Part shown: positions 5,425 through 6,909 of the stretch, in pieces
How positions within the stretch are numbered: position 1 is the stretch's first letter
How the letters are laid out: the number at the start of each line of letters is the position of its first letter
NCBI GenBank assembly: GCA_030626045.1
Contig: DAOUPS010000044.1
Location: forward strand, 1 to 6,909
Length of the DNA stretch: 6,909 bases
Direction: 5' to 3'
Source: a bacterium
GTDB lineage: Bacteria; Patescibacteriota; Minisyncoccia; Moranbacterales; DUUL01
Program-made: the position numbers and the translations under genes
The notes under the pieces: model-generated
Told to the model about the DNA's origin: nothing
Databases searched by the model: none
Seen by the model: only the letters and a program-made list of their open reading frames with translations

Positions 5425-5775
5425 TTATTTCTTTGTTAAATTATTTTCAGGATTTTTATGATTATACTTTGCAAGAATTTCTTTCTTGACCAAATTAAAA
5501 GCGTCTTCAATATCTACTCCAAGTTGATTTGCAAGACGACAAGTTCCAAAAAACAAATCACCTATACCATCAATAAAAATTTCTTTGTTTTCCTTAACAA
5601 ATTTTTTACGTTCTTCTTCAGATTTATATCTCAAATTTTGGGACATCTCAATTAATTCTTCATGTAAATGATCAAATTTATCAATATTTGGAATATCCTT
5701 CCAATTATTACGCTCAGCAAAGAATTTGAGTAATCTCTGAGCATCTTTCATTGTAGTGATCTGTTTTTCTTCCAT
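5425..5775 (-). CDS. MazG-like nucleotide pyrophosphohydrolase
   Basis: A 116-residue all-alpha protein of the MazG/NTP-pyrophosphatase type. These enzymes split NTPs or modified NTPs into NMP and pyrophosphate with Mg, cleaning the nucleotide pool or modulating (p)ppGpp signals. The first metal motif is EELIE (E39, E40, E43). The second half is DGIGDLFFGTCRLANQLGVDIEDAF (residues 69-93), where D73 fills the family's ExxD aspartate but the usual Glu three residues earlier is Gly70; D69, one residue earlier still, may substitute. The length fits a stand-alone single-domain member. The ATG at 5775 has no close SD; a TATAAT lies at 5798-5803 on this strand, giving a leader of about 15 nt. The substrate is unknown. 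Neighbours are two HD-type hydrolases on the same strand. Confidence 0.85.
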   Translation of the reverse strand: MEEKQITTMKDAQRLLKFFAERNNWKDIPNIDKFDHLHEELIEMSQNLRYKSEEERKKFVKENKEIFIDGIGDLFFGTCRLANQLGVDIEDAFNLVKKEILAKYNHKNPENNLTKK

Positions 5776-5797
5776 ATGATCAATTTAAAGATCCTGA

Positions 5798-5807
5798 ATT
5801 ATATAAT
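5798..5807. promoter_or_regulatory. palindromic -10 element, usable on both strands
   Basis: ATTATATAAT is its own reverse complement, giving TATAAT at 5798-5803 on the - strand (toward the MazG-like gene) and at 5802-5807 on the + strand (toward a 29-codon ORF). No convincing -35 is seen for either. The - strand use is the more likely, since it leads to a solid gene. Confidence 0.45.
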
Positions 5808-5817
5808 GAGGAGTTAA

Positions 5818-5907
5818 ATGAACCGGGTCGGAGACCCGCTCCAGCGCAGAGAGCTTTATGAGTTAATTAATTTTATAAATATAGCCCATAAATTCAATTA
5901 TGCCTAA
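5818..5907 (+). CDS. possible 29-residue small ORF carrying a repeat core
   Basis: The ATG at 5818 follows GAGGAG (5808-5813) by 4 nt and a TATAAT at 5802-5807. The frame runs 29 codons to TAA at 5905. The first ten codons lie in the dispersed GC-rich repeat (hairpin CGGGTC-GGA-GACCCG, 5824-5838) and encode MNRVGDPLQR; the rest is AT-rich and could form one helix (ELYELINFINIAHKF). A weak terminator lies at 5940-5960. The -10 overlaps the SD too closely for a normal leader, so the transcript would be nearly leaderless. It may well be chance; no family is recognised. Confidence 0.2.
   Translation: MNRVGDPLQRRELYELINFINIAHKFNYA
5824..5854. repeat. second copy of the GC-rich repeat core
   Basis: GGAGACCCGCTCCAGCGCA (5830-5848) is identical to 4205-4223. 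Here the first hairpin is CGGGTC-GGA-GACCCG (5824-5838), longer than in the other copy, and GCTC/GAGC (5838-5841/5851-5854) makes the second. The outer TTCGGAC/GTCCGAA stem of the first copy is missing. Confidence 0.7.
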
Positions 5908-5939
5908 TGTTCACATATATGAGAAGTTCTGTAAAGCGG

Positions 5940-5960
5940 TCAGGCGCGTCTGAATTTTTT
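5940..5960 (+). terminator. weak terminator-like hairpin
   Basis: TCAGG (5940-5944) pairs with TCTGA (5949-5953, one G-U) around CGCG, and a run of six Ts follows at 5955-5960. On the + strand it would end a short transcript from 5802; on the - strand it lies just past the stop of the SpoT-like gene but without a T-run. The five-pair stem makes it weak. Confidence 0.4.
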
Positions 5961-5965
5961 AATAT

Positions 5966-6796
5966 TCAATAATATTTTTCGTAGTATTCTTCTAATTCTT
6001 TAATTATTTCTTTCCTTTTTGAGTATAGAGGGTGAGTTTCGTCTATTTTTTTAAACAATGGCAAAAAAACATCTTGAATGACCGGACCATATTTTTTTCG
6101 CAGGTGATCTTTTTTTTCTCCCTCATCCAAACTATCAATTTTGAAAGCATTGCGAGCAAAATCTGCATATTTTATTACACAGACATCAGGATCGATTACG
6201 GCTCTTTCTATGTGCTCTTTGTATAAATCGTATTTTGTTTTTTCAACTCCTTTAAACTTTAGGTCTTCAATTAATTTTGCAAAATCAGGATTTGATAAGC
6301 TATTTACAGTATTTCTTACTTTTAAACCAAATTTTTCACTAATTTCAAGCAGAGATATCTCTCTTAATTCTATAGAATATTTTTTTTCTATATCTGCATT
6401 GCTGTCTGATAATTTGTTCCATGGCTCCTCAGGAAAATGTTTTGATAAATGTCTTTGTGACAAAATAAGGCTTTGATCTTCAACTGAATCGTGCAGTAAA
6501 GCTGCAATGATCAGATCTTTATCCTTTACATTGAATTTACTGATCACATCATCTGCTATTTCTAAAGGGTGTCCAATATAGGGCATACCATCCAGCCTAT
6601 CTTTTTGGTTAATATGGATCTCAAGCATCAGATCTAATGCTTCTTCAATCCTTTTTTTATCTTTCTCATTAAAAATATTTAATTTTTCCTTGAACTGTTC
6701 AAGTTTGAGTTTGATTTTTTCTATTTTATTATCCTCATCAACTTGTCGAGAAGCAGATTGAGACTGTAAAATAGGTTTTTCTAATGGATTTTTCAT
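5966..6796 (-). CDS. RelA/SpoT-type HD hydrolase without synthetase domain
   Basis: A 276-residue cytosolic protein whose HD domain follows the SpoT/MESH1 (p)ppGpp hydrolase pattern. H61 is in HINQKDR, PYIGHP at 72-77 matches the family's 'GxPYIxHP', H102-D103 and E106-D107 form LLHDSVED (metal pair and catalytic pair), and D212 is in VIKYADFARN, equivalent to 'vKLADRLhN'. Nothing resembles a RelA synthetase, TGS or ACT domain, so hydrolysis only is expected. About 45 charged residues precede the domain, and the stretch between H102-D103 and D212 is roughly 40 residues longer than in streptococcal Rel. It may be a small alarmone hydrolase, or act on related nucleotides. The ATG at 6796 lacks an SD and no clear promoter is visible. 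It is AT-rich, and the first of three nucleotide-hydrolase-type genes on this strand. Confidence 0.88.
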   Translation of the reverse strand: MKNPLEKPILQSQSASRQVDEDNKIEKIKLKLEQFKEKLNIFNEKDKKRIEEALDLMLEIHINQKDRLDGMPYIGHPLEIADDVISKFNVKDKDLIIAALLHDSVEDQSLILSQRHLSKHFPEEPWNKLSDSNADIEKKYSIELREISLLEISEKFGLKVRNTVNSLSNPDFAKLIEDLKFKGVEKTKYDLYKEHIERAVIDPDVCVIKYADFARNAFKIDSLDEGEKKDHLRKKYGPVIQDVFLPLFKKIDETHPLYSKRKEIIKELEEYYEKYY

Positions 6797-6909
6797 GTTT
6801 AAAAGGGAATAAATTTTTAGAGTTATTTTTTAGTCCCGCAATTAAGCCACAATTTTTTGAAAAAGGGCAATGATAGCGTAGAAAGAACAAAACCTGCTGT
6901 TGGAACAAC

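Noticed and set aside
6823..6909. Open frame entering from the right edge on the - strand (28 codons to a TAA), possibly the end of an upstream gene
   Set aside because: Too short to judge; a second frame is also open there and no family pattern is recognisable.

Overview
This 6.9-kb window looks like a chromosomal segment from a Patescibacteria (CPR)-type bacterium. The assignment is an inference. It rests on the AT-rich accessory genes, the short palindromic GC-rich repeats scattered between genes, the scarcity of Shine-Dalgarno sites (only one gene has a canonical one), and the mix of a glycolytic core gene with small uncharacterised proteins. Stops include TAG, TAA and TGA, so nothing suggests recoded UGA.

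Left part (1-1430). A gene for a probable winged-helix plus HEPN protein (246-1043) lies between two direct repeats of about 145 nt (46-190 and 1121-1265; 20 differences by hand count, no gaps). Each repeat is built from a tRNA-His gene: the leader, the 5' half and the anticodon-to-T-arm part are kept, a 16-nt GC-rich hairpin replaces part of the D/anticodon region, and the 3' acceptor strand is lost and replaced by a different tail. The intact tRNA-His gene (1301-1372) follows directly. This tRNA-derived structured repeat around a HEPN gene is the most unusual item in the window.

Centre (1419-4124). A promoter-ferredoxin-terminator unit on the + strand (1416-1738) converges on gpmI (1825-3411, - strand, phosphoglycerate mutase with its own promoter). 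A + strand gene for an unrecognised cysteine-containing, membrane-anchored or secreted protein (3647-4057) ends in a strong, probably bidirectional terminator. Ferredoxin and GpmI are housekeeping functions (electron transfer, lower glycolysis).

Right part (4125-6909). AT-rich DNA carries three - strand genes separated by repeat-filled spacers: a RelA/SpoT-type HD hydrolase (5966-6796), a MazG-like nucleotide pyrophosphohydrolase (5425-5775) and an HD-domain phosphohydrolase (4584-5153). All three belong to folds that typically act on nucleotides or alarmones, but the gaps are too large for a tight operon. Two related composite repeats bracket the HD gene, and an exact 19-nt repeat core brackets the HD plus MazG pair. 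A tiny + strand unit (promoter-like -10, 29-codon ORF, weak terminator) may sit in the spacer at 5802-5960.

Overall, a core-metabolism block is flanked on both sides by accessory genes, each bordered by repeats derived from tRNA or palindromic elements.
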